55,022 nucleotides of DNA from Burkholderiales bacterium RIFCSPLOWO2_02_FULL_57_36. Lineage in GTDB: Bacteria; Pseudomonadota; Gammaproteobacteria; Burkholderiales; Burkholderiaceae_D. Positions within the stretch are counted from its first letter, which is position 1, and each line of letters starts with the position of its first letter. The DNA is taken from NCBI GenBank assembly GCA_001770855.1, contig MESE01000084.1, forward strand, positions 1 to 55,022, in the 5' to 3' direction. The position numbers and the translations under genes are program-made. A model generated the notes under the pieces. It was not told the origin of the DNA. It was given only the letters and a program-made list of their open reading frames with translations, and ran no database searches. Shown piece by piece: positions 43,274 through 49,926 of this stretch.

Positions 43274-44827
43274 ATGGCGAATACCCAATTGTTCCAAAGC
43301 TTGAAAGGCAAACTGCTGCCGAAAGCGGATGCCGTCAACTTTGAAGGCGCACCGGCTTATGCGACGTCGCCGCAGCATCAACTGGCGCAATACGCCGCGA
43401 CCGGATGTTTGAACGCGACTTTCTATGCAAGCGCCGAAACGCAACTGGAAACGGTTTTGAAATTGTGCGACGGAATTGACGCGCAGTTCATCGCGCAGAC
43501 CGCCCTGTATTGCCGCGAGCGCGGTTACATGAAAGACATGCCGGCACTGCTGACCGCGATATTGGCCGGCCAAGGCGCGCCTGTGTTGTCACGTGTGTTC
43601 AAGCGCACTGTCAACAACGGAAAGATGCTGCGTAACTTCGTTCAGATTGTGCGATCAGGCGCAGTGGGACGCAAGTCGCTTGGTTCGCGTCCGAAGAAAC
43701 TGGTTCAAGCCTGGTTGAATACCGCGTCTGAAAATGAATTGCTGGCGGCTGCGGTAGGTAATGCGCCCTCGCTGGCCGATGTGGTGAAGATGGTTCACCC
43801 GAAGCCGGCCGACGCCTGGCGCGAAGCGTTTTTTGCGTGGTTGATCGGCAAGCCGTACAACGCGGAAGCGTTGCCTCCTTCGGTGAAGGCGTTTGAAGCG
43901 TACAAGGCGGATCGTTCGCAACCGTTGCCGGATGTGCCGTTCCAGATGCTGACTGCGCTGGAGTTGCCGGATGCCGCCTGGGCGCAGATTGCGTGCCAAA
44001 GCGGATGGCAAATGGTGCGCATGAACCTGAATACGTTTGCGCGTCACGGCGTGTATGCATTGCCGGGCATGACGGAAGCGATTGCAGCCAAACTGCGTGA
44101 TGCGGAGTCGATTGCGAAAGCAAAAGTGTTTCCGTATCAGTTGATGGCTGCGTACAAGGCAGCAAGCGATGACGTGCCATTGGCGATCCGTGCAGCGTTG
44201 CAGGATGCGTTGGAAATTGCATTGGCAAATGTGCCGCAGATCACCGGAAAAGTGGTGGTGTGTCCAGACGTATCGGGTTCGATGAAGTCTGCCGTTACCG
44301 GTTACCGTGGTTCGGCGACATCGGCAATCCGTTGCATTGATGTTGCGGCGCTGGTTGCCGCGGCAATGTTGCGCAAGAATCCGGACACGTTGGTGCTGCC
44401 GTTCGAAAACGATGTGGTGCGTTGCGAGTTGAATCCGCGCGATACGGTGATGACGAATGCGGAAAAACTGGCGGCCATCGGTGGCGGAGGAACCAATTGC
44501 AGCGCGCCGCTGGCGCAGTTGAACAAGCAAAAGGCGCATGCCGATCTGGTGCTGTTTGTTTCGGATAACGAGTCGTGGATAGATGCGACCCGTCGCGGAG
44601 CGACCGCCACCATGTGTGAGTGGGCAGTGTTCAAGCAACGCAACCCGAACGCGAAGCTGGCGTGTATCGACTTGATGCCTTACGGGACGGTGCAGGCTGT
44701 CGAACGAGAAGACGTGCTGAATATCGGCGGCTTCTCGGACGATGTATTCAAGATCGTTGCAGCGTATGCCGCCGGCCAGTTGGGCGCCGCACATTGGGTT
44801 GGAGAAATTCAATCGATCGTTGTTTGA
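43274..44827 (+). CDS. rsr: Rsr, bacterial Ro60 orthologue (TROVE-domain RNA-binding protein)
   Basis: A 517-residue ring-forming RNA chaperone. Residues of about 15-310 are the HEAT-like TROVE domain (QLAQYAATGCLNATFYASAETQL, VLSRVFKRTVNNGKMLRNFVQIVRSG). From about 325 comes a von Willebrand A domain with the metal site DVSGSM near 332, GGTNC and SDNES. Ro60 binds misfolded RNA ends in its cavity and Y RNAs on its outside. The ATG at 43274 has AGAGGA seven bases upstream; the ATG two codons earlier is too close to it. Y RNA-like genes follow directly, and transcription is driven by the sigma-54 promoter. Confidence 0.95.
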   Translation: MANTQLFQSLKGKLLPKADAVNFEGAPAYATSPQHQLAQYAATGCLNATFYASAETQLETVLKLCDGIDAQFIAQTALYCRERGYMKDMPALLTAILAGQGAPVLSRVFKRTVNNGKMLRNFVQIVRSGAVGRKSLGSRPKKLVQAWLNTASENELLAAAVGNAPSLADVVKMVHPKPADAWREAFFAWLIGKPYNAEALPPSVKAFEAYKADRSQPLPDVPFQMLTALELPDAAWAQIACQSGWQMVRMNLNTFARHGVYALPGMTEAIAAKLRDAESIAKAKVFPYQLMAAYKAASDDVPLAIRAALQDALEIALANVPQITGKVVVCPDVSGSMKSAVTGYRGSATSAIRCIDVAALVAAAMLRKNPDTLVLPFENDVVRCELNPRDTVMTNAEKLAAIGGGGTNCSAPLAQLNKQKAHADLVLFVSDNESWIDATRRGATATMCEWAVFKQRNPNAKLACIDLMPYGTVQAVEREDVLNIGGFSDDVFKIVAAYAAGQLGAAHWVGEIQSIVV

Positions 44828-44828
44828 T

Positions 44829-44852
44829 CCCTCTTCCGTTCGCGGGAGAGGG
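44829..44852 (+). other. Hairpin with TTCG loop just after rsr
   Basis: CCCTCTTCCG (44829-44838) pairs with CGGGAGAGGG (44843-44852) around TTCG, one base after the rsr stop. No T tract follows, so it is not a normal terminator; it may protect the rsr mRNA end or mark a cleavage point between mRNA and Y RNAs. Confidence 0.6.
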
Positions 44853-44871
44853 TCAGGAGGAAGGAACCAAT

Positions 44872-45099
44872 ATGAGCTGGATTATCAGAGTAGGAAGTAC
44901 AGGTTTTGGGCGCAGTAGGAATGCCGATGTGATTACATCCTCCAAATGTCGCATCACATCGACCCCTTGTCATACTGTTGCCCAATTGAGTTGTGTCCCG
45001 AATGCGGATAAAACTACATTTGGAAAAGCCGGTTCGAATCCGGCCTGCCAGGCGGAACAGGTTTGGCGGAATGTTTTGTCGACACTTGTCGGGGTTTGA
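44872..45099 (+). CDS. Short ORF with strong ribosome-binding site overlapping Yrl1 and Yrl2
   Basis: An ATG at 44872 follows AGGAGGAAGGAACCAAT, a very strong site. The 75-residue product starts MSWIIRVGSTGFGRSRNADV and then runs through the Y RNA sequences, so most of its residues are dictated by RNA structure. Either a short leader peptide is made, or translation interferes with Y RNA folding, or the site is a relic. No known family. Doubtful as a protein gene. Confidence 0.3.
   Translation: MSWIIRVGSTGFGRSRNADVITSSKCRITSTPCHTVAQLSCVPNADKTTFGKAGSNPACQAEQVWRNVLSTLVGV
44913..44977 (+). ncRNA. Y-RNA-like gene Yrl1 (minimal, without tRNA-like module)
   Basis: Outer stem CAGTAGGA / TCATACTG, then the internal loop ATGCC on the 5' side and GACCCCTTG on the 3' side, then inner stem GATGTGAT / ATCACATC, and only a small TACAT / AATGT hairpin cap. 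The other four Yrl genes have the same loop with unrelated but paired stems. This one lacks T and D arm sequences. It should bind Rsr, if the loop is the binding site, without carrying a tRNA mimic. Confidence 0.7.
44997..45093 (+). ncRNA. Y-RNA-like gene Yrl2
   Basis: Outer stem CCCGA / TCGGG, internal loop ATGCG / GACACTTG, inner stem GATAAAAC / GTTTTGTC (one G-U). The cap contains a perfect tRNA T arm, GCCGG TTCGAAT CCGGC (45028-45044). A CCTG / CAGG stem and an AACA / TGTT stem follow and may stand for shortened acceptor and D arms. It lies 19 bases after Yrl1. Confidence 0.78.
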
Positions 45100-45116
45100 C
45101 TTGTCTATCAAGTTTT

Positions 45117-45212
45117 GCACGAATGCCGGAAAGACTACATCGGTTGTAAGCATCCATCTCAGGATGGATGCTCCGGGGTTCAAATCCCTACCCTTTTCGA
45201 ATCTTGTCGTGC
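45117..45212 (+). ncRNA. Y-RNA-like gene Yrl3
   Basis: Outer stem GCACGA / TCGTGC, internal loop ATGCC / GAATCTTG, inner stem GGAAAG / CTTTTC. The cap has an extra 8-bp hairpin, GCATCCAT / ATGGATGC (45150-45171), and a T-arm-like GGGG TTCAAAT CCCT (45175-45189). No D arm is evident, so the effector part differs from those of its neighbours. Confidence 0.75.
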
Positions 45213-45237
45213 TGTTGTATGGTGGTTATAAGTTTAG

Positions 45238-45354
45238 CGGCAAATGCCGAAAGAAATTACATATGTCCCCGGTTCGAATCCGGGCGATGGCGAAAGCGAT
45301 CGTAGCTCAGTGGGTAGAGTAATGGGAGTTACGTTTCTTTCAATTTTGTTGCCG
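45238..45354 (+). ncRNA. Y-RNA-like gene Yrl4 with permuted tRNA-like module
   Basis: Outer stem CGGCAA / TTGCCG, internal loop ATGCC / AATTTTG, inner stem GAAAGAAA / TTTCTTTC. The cap has the T arm CCCGG TTCGAAT CCGGG, an acceptor-like stem CGATGGC / GCGATCG (one G-G mismatch) closed by a GAAA tetraloop, and the D arm TAGCTCAGTGGGTAGAG. T arm before D arm is a circular permutation of a tRNA whose anticodon side opens into the Rsr-binding stem, the layout described for YrlA RNAs. Confidence 0.85.
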
Positions 45355-45386
45355 TGTGTTTGAACAGGGAAAAGCAGGGTAGTAGC

Positions 45387-45764
45387 ATGATGAGCGGAAA
45401 GCAGCGTCGAAAAGAAATCATGGCCAACCGTCGTGAGCGCATCCGGTTGCAGGCGCGCACCAGTGTGTTTAAATTGCCGCGGCCGGCCGGATCCGTTCTG
45501 GTCGATCCTGTGCAGCTTGCGCATAACAATACTTACGGATTGCTGCCGTTGTTTTACATGGATCGTGCATTTGTATGTCGTGATTGTGGGGCGGCTCAAA
45601 TCTGGACTGCCAAGCAACAGAAGTGGTGGTATGAAAATGCGCACGGAAACATCAACAGCACAGCAGTTCGCTGTCGCCCCTGTCGCAAGAAGGAACAAGA
45701 ACGAAAGGCCCAAGCCAGGCGTGTTCATCTGGGCGGCCTTGAAAGAAAGCGAATGGATAACTGA
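45387..45764 (+). CDS. Small zinc-ribbon protein inside the rsr-yrl-rtcB operon
   Basis: A 125-residue basic protein. The N-terminus is Arg-rich (MMSGKQRRKEIMANRRERIRLQARTSVFK) and the core has FVCRDCGAAQIWTAKQQKWWYE...VRCRPCRKKEQERKAQARR, a two-CxxC zinc ribbon of the probable zinc-ribbon family zf-trcl type. Strong positive charge suggests RNA binding. It lies between Yrl4 and Yrl5, so it may act in the same particle or repair step. Two ATGs in a row (45387, 45390) leave the exact start open. Function not established. Confidence 0.75.
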   Translation: MMSGKQRRKEIMANRRERIRLQARTSVFKLPRPAGSVLVDPVQLAHNNTYGLLPLFYMDRAFVCRDCGAAQIWTAKQQKWWYENAHGNINSTAVRCRPCRKKEQERKAQARRVHLGGLERKRMDN

Positions 45765-45772
45765 AAAATTTT

Positions 45773-45913
45773 GGCGAATGCCGGTAAAACTACATCACTA
45801 CGAATGAGGAGGTGCGGGTTCGAATCCTGCCGGTGGCGAGTCAACGCCACCGTAGCTTAACTGGAAGAGCACCGTGCGGGCGACCGCGCATCGTTTTACC
45901 AAATTTTGTCGCC
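45773..45913 (+). ncRNA. Y-RNA-like gene Yrl5 with permuted tRNA-like module
   Basis: Outer stem GGCGA / TCGCC, internal loop ATGCC / AAATTTTG, inner stem GGTAAAAC / GTTTTACC (all perfect). The cap has the T arm GCGGG TTCGAAT CCTGC, a perfect acceptor-like stem CGGTGGC / GCCACCG closed by a short loop, and the D arm TAGCTTAACTGGAAGAGC. It starts nine bases after the zinc-ribbon gene and ends 24 bases before rtcB, so it must be cut from the mRNA. Confidence 0.87.
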
Positions 45914-45937
45914 ACCCGATTTTATGAAGAGAAAATC

Positions 45938-47173
45938 ATGAAGCACGAAGAATACGATGTACTGAATGTCGAAGGCGGTAGCCATATCAAGATGTGGACC
46001 AAGGGCGTGCCCGTGGAAGCCGAAGCCAAACAGCAGTTGAGCAACACCGCGAAGATGCCATTCATCTACAAGCACATCGCCGTGATGCCGGACGTGCACG
46101 TCGGCAAAGGTTCGACCATCGGCAGCGTGATCCCCACCTTGGGTGCGGTCATTCCTGCCGCGGTCGGGGTGGATATCGGCTGCGGCATGATGGCCGCGAA
46201 AACCACGCTGAGCGCCAACGATCTGCCGGATAATCTGGGACCGTTGCGCAGCGCCATCGAGAAAGCGATTCCACATGGAATGTCGCCGAAGACGCGCAGC
46301 TTCAAAGGACGCGATAAAGGCTCGTGGGAAACGCCGCCGACGCCGGTCGATGCCGCATGGGCGCAATTGAAAGACGAGTTCGATGTGGTTTGCCTGAAGA
46401 CGCCGAAGTTGAAGAACACCAACAACTACCGGCATTTGGGAACCCTGGGTTCGGGCAACCACTTCATCGAAGTCTGCCTGGATGAAACGAACGCAGTGTG
46501 GTTCATGCTGCATTCGGGCTCGCGCGGCGTAGGCAATGCGATCGGCTCGCACTTCATTGAGCTGGCAAAACAGGATATGCGCACGCATTTCATCAACTTG
46601 CCGGATCAAGACCTGGCATATTTGCCGGAAGGTACGCAGCATTACGACGACTATGTCGAGGCGGTAAGCTGGGCGCAGAAATTTGCGCGCATGAACCGTG
46701 AAGTGATGATGCAGAACCTGATTGCAGCGGTTCGCACCGTGATTCGCAAGCCGTTCGAAACGCATGTGGAAGCAGTGAACTGTCACCATAACTACGTGCA
46801 GAAGGAATCGCATTTCGGCAAGGATGTGCTGGTGACGCGCAAGGGCGCCGTATCGGCGCGCGAAGGCGAGTTGGGAATTATTCCTGGTTCGATGGGAGCG
46901 AAAAGCTTTATCGTGCGCGGAAAAGGCAATGCCGATAGTTTCCATAGCTGCAGCCATGGCGCCGGACGTACCATGAGCCGGACCGAGGCCAAGAAGCGCT
47001 TCACGATCGACGATCAGATCAAGGCGACGCAAGGCGTCGAATGCCGCAAGGATGCCAACGTGATCGATGAGATTCCGATGGCATACAAGGATATCGACGC
47101 GGTGATGCTGGCGCAGCGCGATCTGGTGGAAGTGGTGCATACCTTGAAACAGGTGGTGTGCGTCAAGGGATAG
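45938..47173 (+). CDS. rtcB: RtcB, GTP-dependent RNA ligase
   Basis: A 411-residue RNA ligase that joins 2',3'-cyclic phosphate or 3'-phosphate ends to 5'-OH ends through a guanylylated His. Manganese and catalytic residues are visible: GVDIGCGM near residue 77, GSGNHFIE, NCHHNYV near 281 and SHGAGR near 340 (guanylylated His). The start MKHEEYDVLN at 45938 follows AAGAG; longer frames upstream run through Yrl5 and are not coding. In the operon it follows rsr and the Y RNAs, so repair is expected to be linked to Ro60-bound RNA. Confidence 0.95.
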   Translation: MKHEEYDVLNVEGGSHIKMWTKGVPVEAEAKQQLSNTAKMPFIYKHIAVMPDVHVGKGSTIGSVIPTLGAVIPAAVGVDIGCGMMAAKTTLSANDLPDNLGPLRSAIEKAIPHGMSPKTRSFKGRDKGSWETPPTPVDAAWAQLKDEFDVVCLKTPKLKNTNNYRHLGTLGSGNHFIEVCLDETNAVWFMLHSGSRGVGNAIGSHFIELAKQDMRTHFINLPDQDLAYLPEGTQHYDDYVEAVSWAQKFARMNREVMMQNLIAAVRTVIRKPFETHVEAVNCHHNYVQKESHFGKDVLVTRKGAVSAREGELGIIPGSMGAKSFIVRGKGNADSFHSCSHGAGRTMSRTEAKKRFTIDDQIKATQGVECRKDANVIDEIPMAYKDIDAVMLAQRDLVEVVHTLKQVVCVKG

Positions 47174-47266
47174 TTCGCGCTTATTCCTGCGCGGGCCCTA
47201 ACTATGCGGCCATGATTGCGGCTTCGGCCGCGAACATGACGATAAAAAGATAATGAAAAGAAGAAA

Positions 47267-48286
47267 ATGATTGAACTAGACGGAGCAACAGGCGAGGGCG
47301 GCGGCCAGATTTTACGGACGGCATTAACGCTGTCGATGATTACCGGTCAGCCGTTTCGCATCGCCAACATTCGCGCGAATCGCCCGAAGCCGGGATTGAT
47401 GCGTCAGCACCTGGTTGCGGTGCAAGCGGCTGCGCAAGTGTGCGGCGCTGAAATCGGAGAGACGTCGGTCGGATCGCAAACGCTGGAGTTCGTGCCGAAA
47501 AAAATCAAGGGCGGCGAATACAAATTCGCCATCGGCACCGCCGGCAGCTGCACGCTGGTGCTGCAGACATTGCTGCCTGCATTGCTGTACGCGGATACGC
47601 CTTCGGTAATTCAGGTCACAGGCGGCACGCATAATCCAATGGCGCCGCCTGCACAGTTCTTGCAGCGTGCTTACGCGAGGGTGCTGGCCGATATGGGGGC
47701 GACGATCGATATTCAGTTGAACCGCTTTGGCTTTTATCCTGCCGGCGGAGGCGAAGTGATTGCAAGGATCGAGCCGTGCAAGCAATTGCAGGCCATTGAA
47801 ATGATGACGCCGGGAAAACGGTTGTCGGCCTATGCCGAAAGCTTCATTGCCGGCGTTCCTGCCAATGTGGCGAAGCGCGAACTGGAATGCATCGGCACCA
47901 GCATGGGCTGGGATGAATCACAACTGCTGGTGCGGGGTTTGTCCGGAGACCAGGGTCCGGGCAATGCGTTGCTGGTGACATTGGAGCATGAACATGTGAC
48001 GGAAGTATTTTGTGCATTCGGTGAGAAGATGGTGCGCGCGGAAGCAGTCGCAAAGCACGCAACCCAGCAAGTGCGCCATTACCTCGCGTCGGGAGCGGCA
48101 TTGGGCGAGCACCTGGCCGATCAGGTCATGCTTCCGATGGCGTTGGCAGGCAGTGGCCGTTTCAGCACGGATCGGGTGTCAAAGCATGCGACGACGAACG
48201 CCGCGGTGATCGGGCAATTTCTGCCGGTCGGAATTTCGTTTGAAGAAAGCCGCGAAATCAGTACTTGTGTAATTGCTGCGACGTAA
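47267..48286 (+). CDS. rtcA: RtcA, RNA 3'-terminal phosphate cyclase
   Basis: A 339-residue cyclase that converts RNA 3'-phosphates to 2',3'-cyclic phosphates through an adenylylated His, preparing ends for RtcB. Family features are MIELDGATGEGGGQILRTALTLSMITG, RPKPGLMRQHL, GGTHNPMAPPAQFLQ and FYPAGGGEVIARI. The catalytic His lies in the C-terminal SKHATTNAAVIGQFLP. It follows rtcB after 93 bases and ends the protein-coding part of the operon. Confidence 0.94.
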   Translation: MIELDGATGEGGGQILRTALTLSMITGQPFRIANIRANRPKPGLMRQHLVAVQAAAQVCGAEIGETSVGSQTLEFVPKKIKGGEYKFAIGTAGSCTLVLQTLLPALLYADTPSVIQVTGGTHNPMAPPAQFLQRAYARVLADMGATIDIQLNRFGFYPAGGGEVIARIEPCKQLQAIEMMTPGKRLSAYAESFIAGVPANVAKRELECIGTSMGWDESQLLVRGLSGDQGPGNALLVTLEHEHVTEVFCAFGEKMVRAEAVAKHATQQVRHYLASGAALGEHLADQVMLPMALAGSGRFSTDRVSKHATTNAAVIGQFLPVGISFEESREISTCVIAAT

Positions 48287-48307
48287 TGGGCGATGTCAGT
48301 GCGGGGT

Positions 48308-48604
48308 TCAGGCCTGGCGCGATGGTTTGGGCACCGCAATTTCGCCGAACAATTCATGCACCGAGCACTGCAGCACCTTCAACAGTCCGTTGATGACAGT
48401 CAGATTGAGAAGGGTTGCCCGGTTATCGACGATGCGGTTCAGCTGCTGGTTGGAGATGTCGACGCCTGCCGCGATCAGCATGCGTTGCAACGCTGCGACC
48501 GAGCGGACGTTGCGATCGGCCATGAGCGCGCGGACATGCAGCACGACGTAGCGATCGGCAAGCGGCGATGGATTCGGATGTGGATTCTGGATGGTTTTAT
48601 TCAT
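48308..48604 (-). CDS. Cro/CI-type helix-turn-helix regulator
   Basis: A 98-residue protein. The domain reads VLHVRALMADRNVRSVAALQRMLIAAGVDISNQQLNRIVDNRATLLNLTVINGLLKVLQCSVHELFG, a Xre/YozG-type DNA-binding fold. The first 20 residues are unstructured. It is opposed to rtcA (tail to tail, 21 bases) and divergent from the tRNA array region. CCATCWGATG palindromes upstream of its start are likely operators. It may regulate itself and the array. Confidence 0.8.
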   Translation of the reverse strand: MNKTIQNPHPNPSPLADRYVVLHVRALMADRNVRSVAALQRMLIAAGVDISNQQLNRIVDNRATLLNLTVINGLLKVLQCSVHELFGEIAVPKPSRQA

Positions 48605-48646
48605 AAGTCGTACCTCACTACGACAAGTCGAATAGTACCGAATTTC

Positions 48647-48697
48647 TCCATCTGATGCAAAAAAACATCATTTGAAGGAAAAAATATCCATCAGATG
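48647..48697. promoter_or_regulatory. Two CCATCWGATG palindromes upstream of the XRE gene
   Basis: CCATCTGATG (48647-48656) and CCATCAGATGG (48687-48697) are 40 bases apart and each is a quasi-palindrome. The spacing of about four helix turns suits binding by two dimers of the adjacent regulator. The AT-rich stretch between them can hold promoters in both directions. Confidence 0.6.
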
Positions 48698-48797
48698 GTT
48701 GATTTTGATTTTTTGTTATGCAACAATCCATTCATCGTTCCTCAGGGAACAAATTTTCAAGTACGGAGCAATTGTGCAAAAACAGACGCAACGGCAG

Positions 48798-49094
48798 ATG
48801 ACTCAGAAAGAACGCAAAGCGTTTGCTCTGTCATTGCCAGGTGCACTGCTCTGCACGGCTCACACCAAGGAGCAGGAAATGGCGACTGCAATCGGCAAAC
48901 AGGAAAGAGCGATGAAGGCTGCACAAGCCGTCGCATTCTTTGCGCGCCGCGTGCTTGCCTTGTGGTCCGCATCCGTCTTTTTGAATAAGCATCACGAAGC
49001 CAATCCGGCACTACCCGCAACCGGTTCTTATGGGTCAGATTGGAAACGCAGTTATCGCATCCGAGGGGGAATTCCCCTTGTCGCAAATGGATAA
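48798..49094 (+). CDS. Possible small basic protein before the tRNA array
   Basis: A 98-residue frame starting MTQKERKAFALSLPGALLCTAHTKEQEMATAIGKQERAMKAAQAVAFFARRVLALWSASVF. The first 70 residues look protein-like and basic; the last 30 run through RNA hairpins (GGGG / CCCC at 49065-49078 and TTGTCGC / GCGACAA at 49078-49107). No good ribosome-binding site is evident. It could instead be a transcribed leader. Treat as doubtful. Confidence 0.35.
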   Translation: MTQKERKAFALSLPGALLCTAHTKEQEMATAIGKQERAMKAAQAVAFFARRVLALWSASVFLNKHHEANPALPATGSYGSDWKRSYRIRGGIPLVANG

Positions 49095-49124
49095 ACCCTA
49101 GCGACAAACCGAAAGGTCAAGGCC

Positions 49125-49160
49125 AAAAGCCCGGATGCTCCGAAAGGACTCCGGGCTTTT
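49125..49160 (+). terminator. Terminator-like hairpin before the tRNA array
   Basis: AAAAGCCCGGA (49125-49135) pairs with TCCGGGCTTTT (49150-49160) and a short T tract follows. It closes a hairpin-rich stretch from about 49060 that may be a small RNA. Confidence 0.85.
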
Positions 49161-49253
49161 TGTTTGGCCGGAACAAATGAACAAGCAGACCACTAGCAGG
49201 GAAGTCCTCTCGGTTTTGAGGCCGTCGTCCGGACAACACCGGAACCCGACGAA

Positions 49254-49265
49254 TGATCTTTAACA
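49254..49265 (+). promoter_or_regulatory. boxA-like antitermination element at the head of the tRNA array
   Basis: TGATCTTTAACA differs from the rRNA boxA consensus TGCTCTTTAACA in one base, and AATTTGG follows as in rRNA leaders. It lies 76 bases before tRNA-Gly. NusB/NusE-type antitermination would let polymerase read through the many hairpins of the array. Confidence 0.75.
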
Positions 49266-49341
49266 ATTTGGATAAGTTTCAAGACTTCGCCTGTATCGGC
49301 AAGCATCCCTCACGATGCTTGCCAGTGTAGGCAGAGTCGGT

Positions 49342-49417
49342 GCGGAAATAGCTCAGTTGGTAGAGCACGATCTTGCCAAGGTCAAGGCCACGAGTTCGAA
49401 CCTCGTTTTCCGCTCCA
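49342..49417 (+). tRNA. tRNA-Gly (GCC)
   Basis: A 76-nt cloverleaf with perfect acceptor stem GCGGAAA / TTTCCGC, D arm AGCTCAGTTGGTAGAGC, anticodon GCC in loop TTGCCAA, T arm ACGAG TTCGAAC CTCGT and encoded CCA. The top pair of the anticodon stem is C-A, otherwise normal. Confidence 0.93.
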
Positions 49418-49579
49418 TTACAAAAAGCGCTTTTTAGAAGTGCATGGCTCAGCCAGGGATAGCGACATCCTGAAAGGCATTTTTTGCAAAGAATGGCTTT
49501 TGGGCATCCAATTTCTGATGATGTCAGCGCCATTTCAAGATGCGCAGGCCGCGCCTGAGAGACTGACACGTTTGTCAGT

Positions 49580-49742
49580 TGGAGATGAGCTCAGGCGGTA
49601 GAGCACATGACTTTGATTCATGGTGTCGCAGGTTCGAATCTCGTTGGGTATGCGTGCATGCACGCCTACGGGATTCGAAGGGATTGGCTTGCAAGCCAAT
49701 CCGCGGCCTGCGGAATGTAGGCGACTCCTGCATCTCCTGCCA
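49580..49742 (+). tRNA. tRNA-Gln (TTG) with an 87-nt insertion in the T arm
   Basis: Acceptor TGGAGAT (49580-49586) pairs with ATCTCCT (49732-49738, terminal U-U), then G73 and CCA to 49742, as in glutamine tRNAs. D arm AGCTCAGGCGGTAGAGC, perfect anticodon stem CATGA / TCATG with TTG at 49613-49615, five-base variable loop. T stem GCAGG (49628-49632) and loop TTCGAAT (49633-49639) are followed by about 87 foreign bases before CCTGC (49727-49731) completes the stem. The insertion has hairpins GCGTGCATGCACGC (49652-49665) and one at 49681-49702 centred on GCTTGCAAGC. Confidence 0.78.
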
Positions 49743-49752
49743 GTTTCGTTTC

Positions 49753-49916
49753 ATCTATCCAGCCAAGCAGCCTTTTGGTCCGATGCCGCAACATTGGACA
49801 ACCATGCGCTCAGGCTCTCGCGGACAACAGTTGTTGCGGCTGCCGCGAAAGCAATTCTTACTGCAAGGACCCTCTGATTGGGACGCCTTGCCTTAAGGCT
49901 GTTTGGCTGGATGGAT
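49753..49916 (+). ncRNA. Structured spacer RNA between tRNA-Gln and tRNA-Trp
   Basis: The arms 49753-49774 and 49895-49916 pair over 22 bases with only G-U exceptions (ATCTATCCAGCC against GGCTGGATGGAT; AAGCAGCCTT against AAGGCTGTTT). The 120 bases inside hold further stems such as GCCGCAAC / GTTGCGGC. No tRNA could be folded from it. It could be a processing stem, like those around rRNAs, or an independent small RNA. Confidence 0.6.
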
Positions 49917-49926
49917 GTGGTTGCAT

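Noticed and set aside
43655..44812. Minus-strand frame of 385 codons
   Set aside because: Complement of rsr; composition is that of an antisense shadow and there is no ribosome-binding site.
44829..44852. Rho-independent terminator after rsr
   Set aside because: The hairpin is strong but no T tract follows, and the Y RNAs and rtcBA lie downstream without another promoter being evident.
45264..45325. Ordinary tRNA gene in Yrl4 because of GGTTCGAATCC and TAGCTCAG
   Set aside because: The T arm comes before the D arm, there is no anticodon arm, and the whole lies inside a longer stem shared with the other Yrl RNAs.
44880..45913. CRISPR array, because of the repeated AATGCCGGAAAGACTACAT-like motif
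   Set aside because: The repeats are imperfect, unevenly spaced, and explained by RNA stems and loops; no cas genes are present.
45896..47140. Minus-strand frame of 414 codons
   Set aside because: Complement of rtcB, His/Arg-rich shadow with no recognisable domain.
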